Assembly: GCA_937925385.1 (NCBI GenBank)
Contig: CALEWN010000090.1
Location: forward strand, 1 to 14,722
Direction: 5' to 3'
Source: an uncultured Senegalimassilia sp.
GTDB lineage: Bacteria; Actinomycetota; Coriobacteriia; Coriobacteriales; Eggerthellaceae
DNA length: 14,722 nt
Shown: positions 1 to 9,047 of the stretch, piece after piece
How positions within the stretch are numbered: position 1 is the first letter of the stretch
Layout: the number at the start of each line of letters is the position of its first letter
Notes under the pieces: model-generated
The model's input: only the letters and a program-made list of their open reading frames with translations
What the model was told of the DNA's origin: nothing
The model's database searches: none
Position numbers and translations under genes: made by a program

Positions 1-2090
1 TCAAGCTCGAGAACGTCGCTTGCCAGCAGGCGCGCCTCGATGCACACGCCGTTTTGATGCCTGACAAGGTAAGGGCAATCGCCCTCGGGCGTGGATAGCG
101 CCGAACGCAGCTGCGACCAGGTGGCGTAGAAGTTCTTTCGCCGGCACGACGGGCTGGACTCGGGCCACAGCTGCGCGGCAAGGCGGTCGCGGGACACGTC
201 GCGCCCGCGGTTGAGCACGAGCAGAGCGAGCAGCGAGCGAACCTTCTGGCGGGATAGGTGCCCCGATTCCACCGTTGCATCGCCCACCTTCACCTCCAGG
301 CGACCGAACAGGTTGACGGTAAGGCGAGGCGGGGTCGGCGCCGCAGGCGGCGGCGTGCCCCACGCCACCCGCCGAAACGCATCGGGGTGCGTGCTCTCGA
401 ACGCCGCACGGGAGCGCAGCTTGCGGGCGTGGGCGCGTTCGCACTCCATGCGCTGCACGGACAAGGCCCGTTCAAGCCGGTTCGCCGCCATAGCGCAGCG
501 GGGGTCCAAGCCCGGCATATCCAAGTACCCGCGCTCCAAAACCCGCGAGAACGCGCATGCGGCAAGGCCCTGGGCAAGCGTGAGCGACCCTGTTGCGGCG
601 AACGCCCGGGATACATCTCGGGCAACCGCGGCGGCCAAGCGCTCGCAAAGCTGCGCGGGCAGCAGCCCATCGGAGGCGCCCGCACTATCAAGCAGCTTCG
701 CGGCGCATAGCAGCGCGCCCTCCGGCAACTCCGCTTCCTCGAACGCCTGAAGCCATGCCTGCACGGGAAGGACGTCCTCGTCGACCGACGGATCGACGGT
801 GCAGGCCATGGCATGCAGATGCGCAAGCGGCCCATCGCCGAGCGCGTGTATGGCCGCCACGCACGCAGCCGCTGCATCTCCCGCCGAGCCGGAAAGCTGC
901 ACGAGCTGAGCCACCGCCTGCTGCGCGGGGTCGGCGCCGCAGGCGAGCGCCCGACGCGACGCAAGGCATCCCGCCACATTCTCCCCCAGCAGCGCGCAGC
1001 GCACCGCCTCCTCGATATGCTGCCCGGCATCGAGCTGACGGGAATCCAAGCTTGCATACAACGTGCGCGCGGCAAGAAGGCACGCCGCATCCCGAAGCCG
1101 GCGGTTTTGCGCGGCAAGCCACGTGCAACGCACGTGAGCCGACGCCAGGCAGCGCATGACCTCGCAGGCCCGGGCGCAGCGTCCGGCATCCATAAGCGTC
1201 TCGGCCAAACGAAGGATGAACGCGCCCGCATCCTCATGAGCGGCGCCCAGATGAGCCAGCCTGTCCGAGAACGCCTGAGCGATCTGGGGCACGCCGAACG
1301 GGGCCGCGCAAAACGCGCCGCGCACGCAGTCGACGCCCACATACACGTAGCTTCGCTCCAAAAGCCGTGCCACCTCGTCGTCGATGCGAACGATGCGCCG
1401 GGCATCGGCAAGGCTTCCCGAGCCTAGGCACAGCAAGGCGAACACCGCCGCCATCACATCGGCGGGCAGCTCTTCGGACGCGGCGAGCTCCAAAAAGGCA
1501 GGCGAATCCTCCTCGCCCCAGGCAAGCGCCGCCACGCGCCGGCAGCGCGCGACATCGTGCGCGGGGGTTTCGGCGATATCGGAGGGAAGGCGTGCGAAAT
1601 CCACTTCCTCGTCGCTGAGCAGCAGATCGCCCGCGCCTATGAGCATGCGGTCGATCTGATCGGCGAACACATCGGCCGCCGGGGTGCAGGTGATAAGCAC
1701 CTCGCATCCTCGTTCGAGCAAGTCATCGAGAACGGCGCCGAACAGCTCGGCGCGCAGGGAATCAAGCGGAGGCACATCCTCGAACACGGCGAGAAAAGGC
1801 TCGCCGTCGACCTCGACGAGGCCCTTGACGATGCTGCGCGCGTCGAGGTCCCGCAAAAAGCAAGGACTTGCGCAATCGACCCAAAACACGTGGTCGAAGG
1901 CGAAGACCGTTTCCGCATATTCAAGGGCAAGGGTGCTTTTCCCGAAACCGGCCGGAGCCACCATGAACCGTGCGACGTTGCGCTCCCGCAGCAGTTTGGC
2001 CACCAAAGCCGGACGCGGATACGCGCGCAAAGAAGAGAATCGAGACGGTCGATTTCCGCGACACGCCGATTGAGCCAAAAAGGACAGCAT
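1..2090 (-). CDS. STAND-type ATPase transcriptional regulator with C-terminal SARP/OmpR-like winged helix (3' end beyond window)
   Basis: The frame is open from an ATG at 2088-2090 to the window edge, giving 696 residues with no stop. An in-frame TGA (2094-2096) lies just upstream and AGGGGG sits eight bases before the ATG. The N-terminus resembles MalT/SARP ATPases: Walker A APAGFGKST at residues 45-53 and a Walker B-like FLAVFED at 99-105. Residues about 200-585 are Ala-rich and helical-looking, probably TPR-like. From about residue 590 a winged-helix domain follows, opening with LTVNLFGRLEV and carrying the family hallmark LWPESSP (W642) and a wing-like PYLVRHQNGVCI. A BTAD domain probably follows beyond position 1. 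This order (ATPase first, winged helix last) is the reverse of classical SARPs such as AfsR. I see no LuxR-type HTH. Its ligand and targets are unknown. The gene is probably transcribed alone, after the rsfS terminator. Confidence 0.85.
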   Translation of the reverse strand, partial: MLSFLAQSACRGNRPSRFSSLRAYPRPALVAKLLRERNVARFMVAPAGFGKSTLALEYAETVFAFDHVFWVDCASPCFLRDLDARSIVKGLVEVDGEPFLAVFEDVPPLDSLRAELFGAVLDDLLERGCEVLITCTPAADVFADQIDRMLIGAGDLLLSDEEVDFARLPSDIAETPAHDVARCRRVAALAWGEEDSPAFLELAASEELPADVMAAVFALLCLGSGSLADARRIVRIDDEVARLLERSYVYVGVDCVRGAFCAAPFGVPQIAQAFSDRLAHLGAAHEDAGAFILRLAETLMDAGRCARACEVMRCLASAHVRCTWLAAQNRRLRDAACLLAARTLYASLDSRQLDAGQHIEEAVRCALLGENVAGCLASRRALACGADPAQQAVAQLVQLSGSAGDAAAACVAAIHALGDGPLAHLHAMACTVDPSVDEDVLPVQAWLQAFEEAELPEGALLCAAKLLDSAGASDGLLPAQLCERLAAAVARDVSRAFAATGSLTLAQGLAACAFSRVLERGYLDMPGLDPRCAMAANRLERALSVQRMECERAHARKLRSRAAFESTHPDAFRRVAWGTPPPAAPTPPRLTVNLFGRLEVKVGDATVESGHLSRQKVRSLLALLVLNRGRDVSRDRLAAQLWPESSPSCRRKNFYATWSQLRSALSTPEGDCPYLVRHQNGVCIEARLLASDVLEL

Positions 2091-2133
2091 CCTTCAAACC
2101 CCCTAGGTAACGGGATCGGATGCTTGGCCTGCA

Positions 2134-2153
2134 ATACCGCAACCATACCGCAA
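2134..2153 (-). repeat. Direct repeat TTGCGGTAT x2 with 11-bp period
   Basis: Two identical 9-mers, TTGCGGTAT on the minus strand, occupy 2145-2153 and 2134-2142, so their starts are 11 bp apart. SARP-type and other OmpR-like winged helices commonly bind direct repeats spaced about one helical turn (11 bp) in promoters. The repeat overlaps the candidate -10 box of a gene that itself encodes such a domain, so an autoregulatory operator is plausible but inferred. Confidence 0.6.
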
Positions 2154-2170
2154 GATATTGATGTAGGCAA
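2142..2170 (-). promoter_or_regulatory. Candidate promoter of the SARP-like regulator
   Basis: On the minus strand TTGCCT (2165-2170) and TATGGT (2142-2147) are separated by 17 bases, fitting a housekeeping -35/-10 pair with the actinobacterial TANNNT form. Transcription would start near 2135, leaving a leader of about 45 bases before the ATG at 2090. The -10 box lies between and overlaps the ends of two direct repeats (2134-2153), so anything bound there would touch the promoter core. This is assigned from sequence alone. Confidence 0.4.
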
Positions 2171-2218
2171 GCAATAAGAATTTGATAATACAAGGTGAAC
2201 TGGTATTTTTTCTCTCGA

Positions 2219-2258
2219 TAGCGATATTATTCATCTATATGTTGTGCCTATATCGCAA
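2219..2258. repeat. Inverted repeat GCGATAT...ATATCGC related to the direct-repeat motif
   Basis: On the plus strand TAGCGATAT (2219-2227) and ATATCGCAA (2250-2258) contain a perfect 7-bp inverted pair, GCGATAT/ATATCGC, separated by 22 AT-rich bases. The right-hand copy read on the minus strand is TTGCGATAT, one base different from the TTGCGGTAT repeats at 2134-2153, and it begins 105 bp away from the nearer of them. The spacer around it is strikingly AT-rich compared with the flanking genes. It could be a second operator cluster; there is no direct evidence of binding. Confidence 0.4.
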
Positions 2259-2292
2259 CCTCGCACAATAGCTTCGGGACCTGGATGCAACA

Positions 2293-2323
2293 ATGCCCGC
2301 ATACCTTGAAGGCATGCGGGCAT
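2293..2323 (-). terminator. Hairpin terminator after rsfS
   Basis: The arms ATGCCCGCAT (2293-2302) and ATGCGGGCAT (2314-2323) are perfect inverted repeats. On the minus-strand RNA a G-U wobble and three further pairs (CCU/AGG) extend the stem to 14 pairs around a 3-base loop. It begins about 50 bases past the rsfS stop. The following bases are UGUUGC, so the U-tract is poor. It is likely the end of the obgE-rsfS operon, possibly an inefficient or Rho-assisted terminator. Confidence 0.65.
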
Positions 2324-2372
2324 CTGCAAACGGCGCAGGTGGCGCCTTAAGCGGCCGAAAGAGGCAAACGTG

Positions 2373-2858
2373 CTACGCTTCGCGACCGATCAGCTTGGCG
2401 ATGCGCTCGGAGTAGGTCAGGTCGGTCAAGCCGGCCTCCCCCTGAAGATCGACCAGGGGCGCGTCGTTCCACAGCGACTCCAGGCGATAGTAATCGCGCG
2501 TTTCGGGCTGGAACACGTGCACGATGAAGCTGCCGTAGTCCAAAAGCGACCACGTGCCATCGGCCGTGCCCTCGATATGATAGGGCTTCGCGCCGCCGCG
2601 CAGACGGCACTGCTCCTCGATCTCGTCGACGACGGCATCTACCTGACGGTTGTTCGACGCCGTGCAGATGACGAAATACTCCGTGACGCCGATCAGGTCT
2701 CCGACCTGCTGCACCATGATGTCGGTGGCCTTCTTCTCGTTAGCAGCCTGCGCGGCGATGATGGCGCACTCGCGCGGGCTGAGAAGGTCGGGCTTCTGAC
2801 GTCCGTACATGTCCACGCCCTGGTTGATAGGGGCGTTGTTGTCCACTACCTCGTTCAC
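2373..2858 (-). CDS. rsfS: Ribosomal silencing factor RsfS (Iojap/DUF143 family)
   Basis: RsfS binds ribosomal protein L14 on the large subunit and blocks joining with the small subunit, lowering translation when nutrients are short. The 161-residue product shows the whole family core: an AA(Q)AANEKKATDI helix, VGDLIGVTEYFVICTASNNRQV, a region with GTADGTWSLLDYGSFIVHVF, and the C-terminal RDYYRLESLWNDAP. I chose the GTG at 2856-2858 because AAGGA lies about five bases upstream and the GTG overlaps the TGA of the preceding gene as GTGA, a standard coupling junction. An ATG at 2808-2810 would give 145 residues, also acceptable for the family. The gene closes the obgE operon, as in many Actinomycetota and Firmicutes where rsfS follows nadD and yqeK. 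Confidence 0.93.
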   Translation of the reverse strand: MNEVVDNNAPINQGVDMYGRQKPDLLSPRECAIIAAQAANEKKATDIMVQQVGDLIGVTEYFVICTASNNRQVDAVVDEIEEQCRLRGGAKPYHIEGTADGTWSLLDYGSFIVHVFQPETRDYYRLESLWNDAPLVDLQGEAGLTDLTYSERIAKLIGREA

Positions 2859-4255
2859 TTGCTTCCTTTCACATCGTTTGAGGCGCCGCGTTCCTGCGCG
2901 CGGGCCACGTAATGGTTCCAAACGGTCACGGTATCGGAATGGATGAGCTTGCGACGCTCGATGAGGTTTCCGATCACGTATGCGAGCGTTGCCAAGAACA
3001 GCTCCTCGAGTTCCACCTTCCCCACCAGATCGCGCAGCTGGTCTACGCCCGGGCAATCGCGGGTGGGCTCGATGACATCGGCCACGTACACGATAAGGTC
3101 GAGCGGCGACATGCCCACCGCTCCGGTGGTGTGCAGACGGATGGCCTGCAGTAAAGAGGAGGGCAACTCGGGAAATTCCCTTGCGAGCGCCGCTGCGGCG
3201 GTGGGGCCGTGCAGCAGATGCGGCATATCCATATAGCTTGCCAGCTGCTCGGCCACGCCGAGCTCGACAGCGCGGGCGCGTATGCCCTCATCGTCATACG
3301 CTTTATCCCAATCATGCAACAGCCCGGCCAGGCGCGCCAGGAGCTCGTCCTGCCCGTAGACGCGTGCCATGCGCGCCGCCGTTTCCGAGACCCCCAGGGA
3401 GTGCTCGAAGCGCTTATGCTTCACGCGATGCTTAAGCTGCTCGCGTCGAGCCTGGTAAAACGCATCGCTGAGCACATCAGCCTCGCCCAGCCCCGACCGC
3501 TTGCCTTGATCTGCTCCGACTTCACTCACTTCGCGCACCGCTTTCCGATCCTGCTTCCAACCATAGAGCCCATGCCCGGCAATATAATCGAGCACCTGCT
3601 GCATCGTCAAATAACGGATGGACCGGCCCGAATGCACACGGGCGCGCAGATCGCTCGACGACACGGCCAGGCCCGTCGTCTCCAGCATATGAATGCGGAA
3701 ATTGCCCGACTGCTCGATGGTGAGCCGGGTTTCCTCGGAGAGCGCATACCCCGGTCTGGTTGCGGCGATGAGCTCCGCCATGCTGGCGATGGCGGCGCTT
3801 TCGCGCCACTTCAGGATCGAGCATACCGCATCCGCGCCCGTGATGAAGAACAGCGACACGTTTCCCGGATAATGTTCACGAAGCTGCCGCAGCGTATCGG
3901 CCGTGTAGGTGACGCCCGGACGATCGATCTCGATGCGGCTGACGTCGAAGGCGGGGTTGCCGCGAACCGCCAGACGGCACATGTCGAAGCGCTGCTCGGC
4001 GGGCGTGACGTCGCGCTTGAGCTTGAACGCCGGCTTTCCCGCGGGGATGAACACCACCGCATCCAGGCCGAACGCCTCGCGCGCCTGCTCGGCGCATGCC
4101 AGGTGCCCGATGTGGATGGGGTCGAACGTGCCGCCCATGATGCCGAGGCGCACCGGGCGGCCGTCGGCACCAAGGTCGTCGAAGCGCTCGCAGATCACGG
4201 GCGCGGGGCAAGCCCCCGCGCGCCCGGCTTCGATGCTAGCTTGCGTCAGGCCCAT
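2855..4255 (-). CDS. nadD: Fused nicotinate-nucleotide adenylyltransferase (NadD) and YqeK-type HD phosphohydrolase
   Basis: The 466-residue protein joins two enzymes usually encoded by adjacent genes. Residues about 36-233 are NadD, which adenylylates nicotinate mononucleotide in NAD synthesis: GGTFDPIHIGHL (41-52) holds the nucleotidyltransferase HxGH signature (HIGH, 48-51), and VSSSDLRAR (198-206) is the second ATP-binding motif. After a charged linker (about 234-265), residues 266-455 are a YqeK HD domain with H285 (RFEHSLGV), H314-D315 (LLHDWDK), H349, H375 and D394 (VADVIEP). YqeK relatives symmetrically hydrolyse Ap4A to ADP. The ATG is one base after the proA stop. A GTG at 4151-4153 would give the canonical NadD start (RLGIMGGTFDP), but neither start has a strong ribosome site. 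The 3' end overlaps rsfS by four bases. No frame break separates the two halves. Confidence 0.9.
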   Translation of the reverse strand: MGLTQASIEAGRAGACPAPVICERFDDLGADGRPVRLGIMGGTFDPIHIGHLACAEQAREAFGLDAVVFIPAGKPAFKLKRDVTPAEQRFDMCRLAVRGNPAFDVSRIEIDRPGVTYTADTLRQLREHYPGNVSLFFITGADAVCSILKWRESAAIASMAELIAATRPGYALSEETRLTIEQSGNFRIHMLETTGLAVSSSDLRARVHSGRSIRYLTMQQVLDYIAGHGLYGWKQDRKAVREVSEVGADQGKRSGLGEADVLSDAFYQARREQLKHRVKHKRFEHSLGVSETAARMARVYGQDELLARLAGLLHDWDKAYDDEGIRARAVELGVAEQLASYMDMPHLLHGPTAAAALAREFPELPSSLLQAIRLHTTGAVGMSPLDLIVYVADVIEPTRDCPGVDQLRDLVGKVELEELFLATLAYVIGNLIERRKLIHSDTVTVWNHYVARAQERGASNDVKGSK

Positions 4256-4256
4256 C

Positions 4257-5564
4257 CTAGGCGCGCACCTGCCCCGTACCGCGCAGCACGTACTTGTAGG
4301 AGGTAAGACCCTCGAGCGCGAAGGGGCCGCGCACGTGCAGCTTCTGCGTGGAGATGCCGATTTCCGCGCCCAGGCCGAACATGCCGCCGTCGGTGAACGC
4401 GGTGGAGGCGTTCACATACACCGCCGCCGCATCAACTTCGTTGACGAAGCGCTCGATGGCCGCCGCGCCTTCGGGAAGCTTCGGGTCGGCGACGATGGCC
4501 TCGGAGTGCATCGTGCCGTAGCGGTTGATATGGGCGATGGCCTGCTCGGGGCCGCTGACACAGCGCACCGCCAGGTCGGGCGAGAGGTATTCCGTTTCCC
4601 AATCCTGCTCGGAGGCGCGCTCGACCTGCAGCGCGGCATCGGTCGGTAACCGCTTTTCACCGGCAGCAAGGGCCGCTTTGCACGCAAGCTCATCGCCATG
4701 GATACGCACGCCCTTGTCGGCAAGCGCGCCGAACAGTTCGGGAAGGAAGCGCTCAGCCGCGGCTTCGTCGACGAGCAGCGTCTCGCAGGCGTTGCACACG
4801 CCGTAGCGGCGGCACTTGGCGTTGACGACGATGTTTCGCGCCACGTCGAAGTCGGCGGTGGCGTGCACGTACACGTGGCAGTTGCCGGTGCCCGTCTCGA
4901 TAACGGGGACCTTCGCGCAATCCACGCAATGCGCGATCAGACCCGCGCCGCCGCGCGGCACGAGCACGTCGACCACGCCGCGCAGGCCCATGAGCACGTC
5001 AGCCGCGGCGCGATCGGTGGACTCGATGATGCCGATGCAGCCCGCGGGCATGCCCGCCGAAACCGCGGCATCGTGGAGCACATGGGCGATGGCCGCGCAG
5101 GACTTGGCAGCCAAGGAACCGCCGCGCAGCACGCAGGCGTTGCCCGACTTCAAGCAGATACCCGCGGCATCGGCCGTGACGTTGGGACGCGCCTCATAGA
5201 CCACGGCCACCACGCCGAGCGGGACGGCCACGCGCGAAAGCCGGATGCCGCTGTCGAGCGTACGCGAATCGAACACGCGGCCCAGCGGATCGGGAAGCGC
5301 CACCAGGTCCTCGAGCGCATCGGCCATGGCCATCACGCGCCCCTCGTCGAGCATCAGGCGATCGAGCAGGCTTTCCTTGGTGCCCGCTTGACGCGCAGCG
5401 TCCATATCCTGGGCGTTTGCGGCCACGATGGCCCCGCACTGCTCGCGCAAGGCCCGGGCCATGGAGGTCAGGGCGGCGTTGCGCTCCTGTGTAGTCGCCT
5501 GCGCAAGCGCCGGGCTAGCATTCTTGGCGGCCTGCGCGACCGCCAGCACTTCCTGTTCCAGCAT
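4257..5564 (-). CDS. proA: Glutamate-5-semialdehyde dehydrogenase (gamma-glutamyl phosphate reductase)
   Basis: ProA reduces gamma-glutamyl phosphate with NADPH to glutamate semialdehyde, the second step of proline synthesis. From the ATG at 5562-5564 the product has 435 residues, close to the usual 415-430. It shows VYEARPNVTADAAGICLKSG at about 122-141, VPRGG at about 202, VIETGTGNCHVYV at about 221-233 and the catalytic cysteine in GVCNACETLLV (C257). The frame stays open upstream to 5714, but the family alignment begins with the LAVAQAAKNASPAL helix just after this ATG, and only a weak GTGAG precedes it. The gene lies 186 bases after proB, across a spacer with a strong hairpin, and ends one base before nadD-yqeK. 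Confidence 0.94.
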   Translation of the reverse strand: MLEQEVLAVAQAAKNASPALAQATTQERNAALTSMARALREQCGAIVAANAQDMDAARQAGTKESLLDRLMLDEGRVMAMADALEDLVALPDPLGRVFDSRTLDSGIRLSRVAVPLGVVAVVYEARPNVTADAAGICLKSGNACVLRGGSLAAKSCAAIAHVLHDAAVSAGMPAGCIGIIESTDRAAADVLMGLRGVVDVLVPRGGAGLIAHCVDCAKVPVIETGTGNCHVYVHATADFDVARNIVVNAKCRRYGVCNACETLLVDEAAAERFLPELFGALADKGVRIHGDELACKAALAAGEKRLPTDAALQVERASEQDWETEYLSPDLAVRCVSGPEQAIAHINRYGTMHSEAIVADPKLPEGAAAIERFVNEVDAAAVYVNASTAFTDGGMFGLGAEIGISTQKLHVRGPFALEGLTSYKYVLRGTGQVRA

Positions 5565-5599
5565 GATCGACTCACATTCTGTCGTATATCCAAAGCGTA

Positions 5600-5628
5600 G
5601 GGCGAGCAGCCCCATGGGCCGCTCGCCC
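5600..5628 (-). promoter_or_regulatory. 13-bp perfect hairpin in the proB-proA spacer
   Basis: The minus-strand RNA can fold GGGCGAGCGGCCC against GGGCUGCUCGCCC with a 3-base AUG loop; all 13 positions pair, one of them G-U. It ends 35 bases upstream of the proA start codon. No U-tract follows, so it does not look like an ordinary intrinsic terminator. Possible roles are an mRNA processing or stability element that adjusts the ProB:ProA ratio, or an attenuator. Role inferred only. Confidence 0.5.
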
Positions 5629-5750
5629 GCCATTGTCCCGCAAACGTGCACGACCCCGCGCAGGCCGGCTTGCAAACCGCGGACAGAGCCGGCGGACGGC
5701 GCCTGAGCCGGCATGCGCGGCGACCCGTGCGGGCAGCGGGTAAAACGTCC

Positions 5751-6892
5751 TTATTCGAAGACCACCAGCTCGTCGCGATGCACCAACGGGCGCTGGGTCA
5801 GCGCGGCAAGCAGGCGGTTGCGCTCGAGCACCTCGCGCGTTTTACCGCAGGCAAGCTCCACCTCATCGGCGGAGAACGCCGCGCGGCCGCGAGCGAACAG
5901 ATGACCCGCAAGGTCTTTGATGTCGACGATATCGCCGGCATCGAAGCGCCCCTCCACGCTGGCGACGCCCACGCAAAGCAGGGATTTGCCATGCCCGATG
6001 AGCGCCGACTTAGCGCCTTCGTCGACCACCACCGCGCCGCGTGCCGAGTCGCCAAGGGCGATCCATAGCTTGCGGGGCGTGATCTCGTGAGGCTTCTCCA
6101 ACGCCGAGAAACGCGTGCCGACGGCCTTGCCCGCTGCCGCATCCTCGACCACATGGGGCTGGCGCCCGTAGCAGATGATCATGGGGATGCCGGCAACCAT
6201 GAGCACGCGTGCGGCCTTGATCTTGGTGATCATGCCGCCCGAACCCACCGTGGAGCCGGCGCCGCCGGCGACCGCCAAGATCTCGGGCCCGATGTTTTCC
6301 ACATGCGGCATGAGCTTGGCGTCGGGGTTGGTATGCGGATTGCCGTCGTAAAGGCCGTCGATGTCCGACAGGATGACCATGAGGTCGGCATCGATCAGGC
6401 ATGCGGCAAGGGCCGCGAGCGTATCGTTGTCGCCGAACTTGATCTGCTCGACGGCAACGGTGTCGTTCTCGTTGATGATGGGCACCACGCCCAGCTCGAG
6501 CAGGCGCAGAAGCGTGTTGCGCGCGTGCAGATATGCATGACGGTCGGCGGTGTCGCGGCGGGTGAGCAGCACCGTGGAGGTGACGATGCCGTGGGCCGCG
6601 AACGCCTCGGCATACGCCGTGGCCAAAGCCGACTGCCCCACCGATGCCGCCGCCTGCAGGCTAGGCATATCGCTGGGGCGCTTCTGGATGCCCAGGGCCT
6701 CAAGGCCGCACGCGATGGCGGCCGACGTCACGATGACGGGCTGCCAGCCGGCGGCCCTCACCTTCGCGATCTGGTCGGCAAGCGCCGCCAGGTACTCGTA
6801 ATCGATGCTGCTCTCCGACGTAGTGAGCGTCGAAGAACCGATCTTTATGACCAGGCGCCGTGCGGCGCCCGCCTTAGCATCCAGCTGCTCCA

Positions 6893-6893
<1 letters not shown>
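5751..6893 (-). CDS. proB: Glutamate 5-kinase with C-terminal PUA domain
   Basis: ProB phosphorylates the gamma-carboxyl of glutamate, the committed and proline-inhibited first step of proline synthesis. The 380-residue length matches the two-domain form. The amino acid kinase domain spans about 12-265: LVIKIGSSTL (14-23), VPIINENDTVA (137-147), FGDNDTLAA (153-161), LSDIDGLYDGNP (175-186) and GSGGMITK (218-224). The PUA domain follows from about 275 (WIALGDSARGAVVVDEGA). The usual VSSGAIAAG glutamate-binding segment reads VTSAAIACG at 55-63, with Ala replacing the normally conserved Gly. The ATG shares one base with the obgE stop (TAATG), indicating coupled translation. ProB product is unstable and normally passed to ProA, the next gene. 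Confidence 0.95.
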
Positions 6894-8407
<1,514 letters not shown>

Positions 8408-8659
8408 CTACGCCTGGGGGCGGACATGCACGCGACGCTTCACGCCGCGCGTGAACTCCAGCGTGCCGTCGCACAGAGCGAACAGCGTGTCGTCCTTGCC
8501 GCGGCCGACGTTGTCGCCGGGATGGAACTTGGTGCCGCGCTGACGGACGATGATCTGGCCCGTCTTGATCTGCTGGCCGGCGAACATCTTCACGCCCAGT
8601 CGTTTTGCGTGGGAATCGCGGCCGTTACGGGTAGAACCGAGACCTTTCTTATGTGCCAT
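8408..8659 (-). CDS. rpmA: 50S ribosomal protein L27
   Basis: L27 lies near the peptidyl transferase centre of the large ribosomal subunit. The 83-residue product carries the whole family pattern: [35 protein letters not shown] and [12 protein letters not shown]. It starts directly with MAHKKG and lacks the cleavable N-terminal extension found in Firmicutes; consistently, no Prp-type protease gene sits between rplU and rpmA. AAGGAGGG is placed well before the ATG (8657-8659). It is 18 bases from rplU, shares its promoter, and is followed by a strong terminator. Confidence 0.98.
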   Translation of the reverse strand: MAHKKGLGSTRNGRDSHAKRLGVKMFAGQQIKTGQIIVRQRGTKFHPGDNVGRGKDDTLFALCDGTLEFTRGVKRRVHVRPQA

Positions 8660-8677
8660 TTCATTCCCTCCTTACAA

Positions 8678-8983
8678 TTAAGCGATGGACTTGATTTCAA
8701 CGCGCGTGAGCTGCTGGCGATGGCCGCGCAGCTTCTTGTAGTTCTTGCGCTTCTTGAACTTGAACACCAGCTGCTTGGGGCCCTTGAACTGCTCGAGCAC
8801 GATGGCCGTGACCTTCTTGGCAGCTGCCTTGGCCGGATCGGCCTCGACGGTGGAACCGTCGACGAAGCAAATGACCGGAAGCTCGACGGTGGCGCCGACC
8901 TCGGCGTCCAGCTTCTCGATGTTGAGCTTGTCCCCGACGGCAACCTTGTACTGCTTGCCGCCCGTTTTCACGATTGCGTACAT
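8678..8983 (-). CDS. rplU: 50S ribosomal protein L21
   Basis: L21 is a large-subunit protein that contacts 23S rRNA. The 101-residue product matches the usual length, with MYAIVKTGGKQYKV at the N-terminus, a central EVGATVELPV strand and the C-terminal signature KFKKRKNYKKLRGHRQ with TRVEIKSI. AGGAG lies seven bases upstream of the ATG (8981-8983). It is the first gene of the rplU-rpmA unit. The predicted transcription start leaves a leader of only about 28 bases, too short to hold a structured L21 leader RNA. Confidence 0.98.
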   Translation of the reverse strand: MYAIVKTGGKQYKVAVGDKLNIEKLDAEVGATVELPVICFVDGSTVEADPAKAAAKKVTAIVLEQFKGPKQLVFKFKKRKNYKKLRGHRQQLTRVEIKSIA

Positions 8984-9018
8984 GTTTTCTCCTACTTTCG
9001 AAATAAACGCAAGGCGAT

Positions 9019-9047
9019 AGCTTAGCAGCGCGACCGTAGCAAGTCAA
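9019..9047 (-). promoter_or_regulatory. Promoter of rplU-rpmA
   Basis: On the minus strand TTGACT (9042-9047) and TAAGCT (9019-9024) are separated by exactly 17 bases, a near-ideal -35 with an actinobacterial TANNNT -10. The predicted start near 9012 gives a leader of about 28 bases to the rplU ATG at 8983, suitable for a strongly expressed ribosomal protein gene. Confidence 0.7.

Noticed and set aside
290..1411. A 373-codon minus-strand frame inside the left-hand regulator
   Set aside because: Rich in Arg, Trp and Cys with no motifs; the frame starting at 2090 carries the Walker A, Walker B and winged-helix motifs through the same DNA.
3209..4306. A 365-codon plus-strand frame opposite nadD-yqeK
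   Set aside because: Antisense shadow with biased composition and no recognisable domain.
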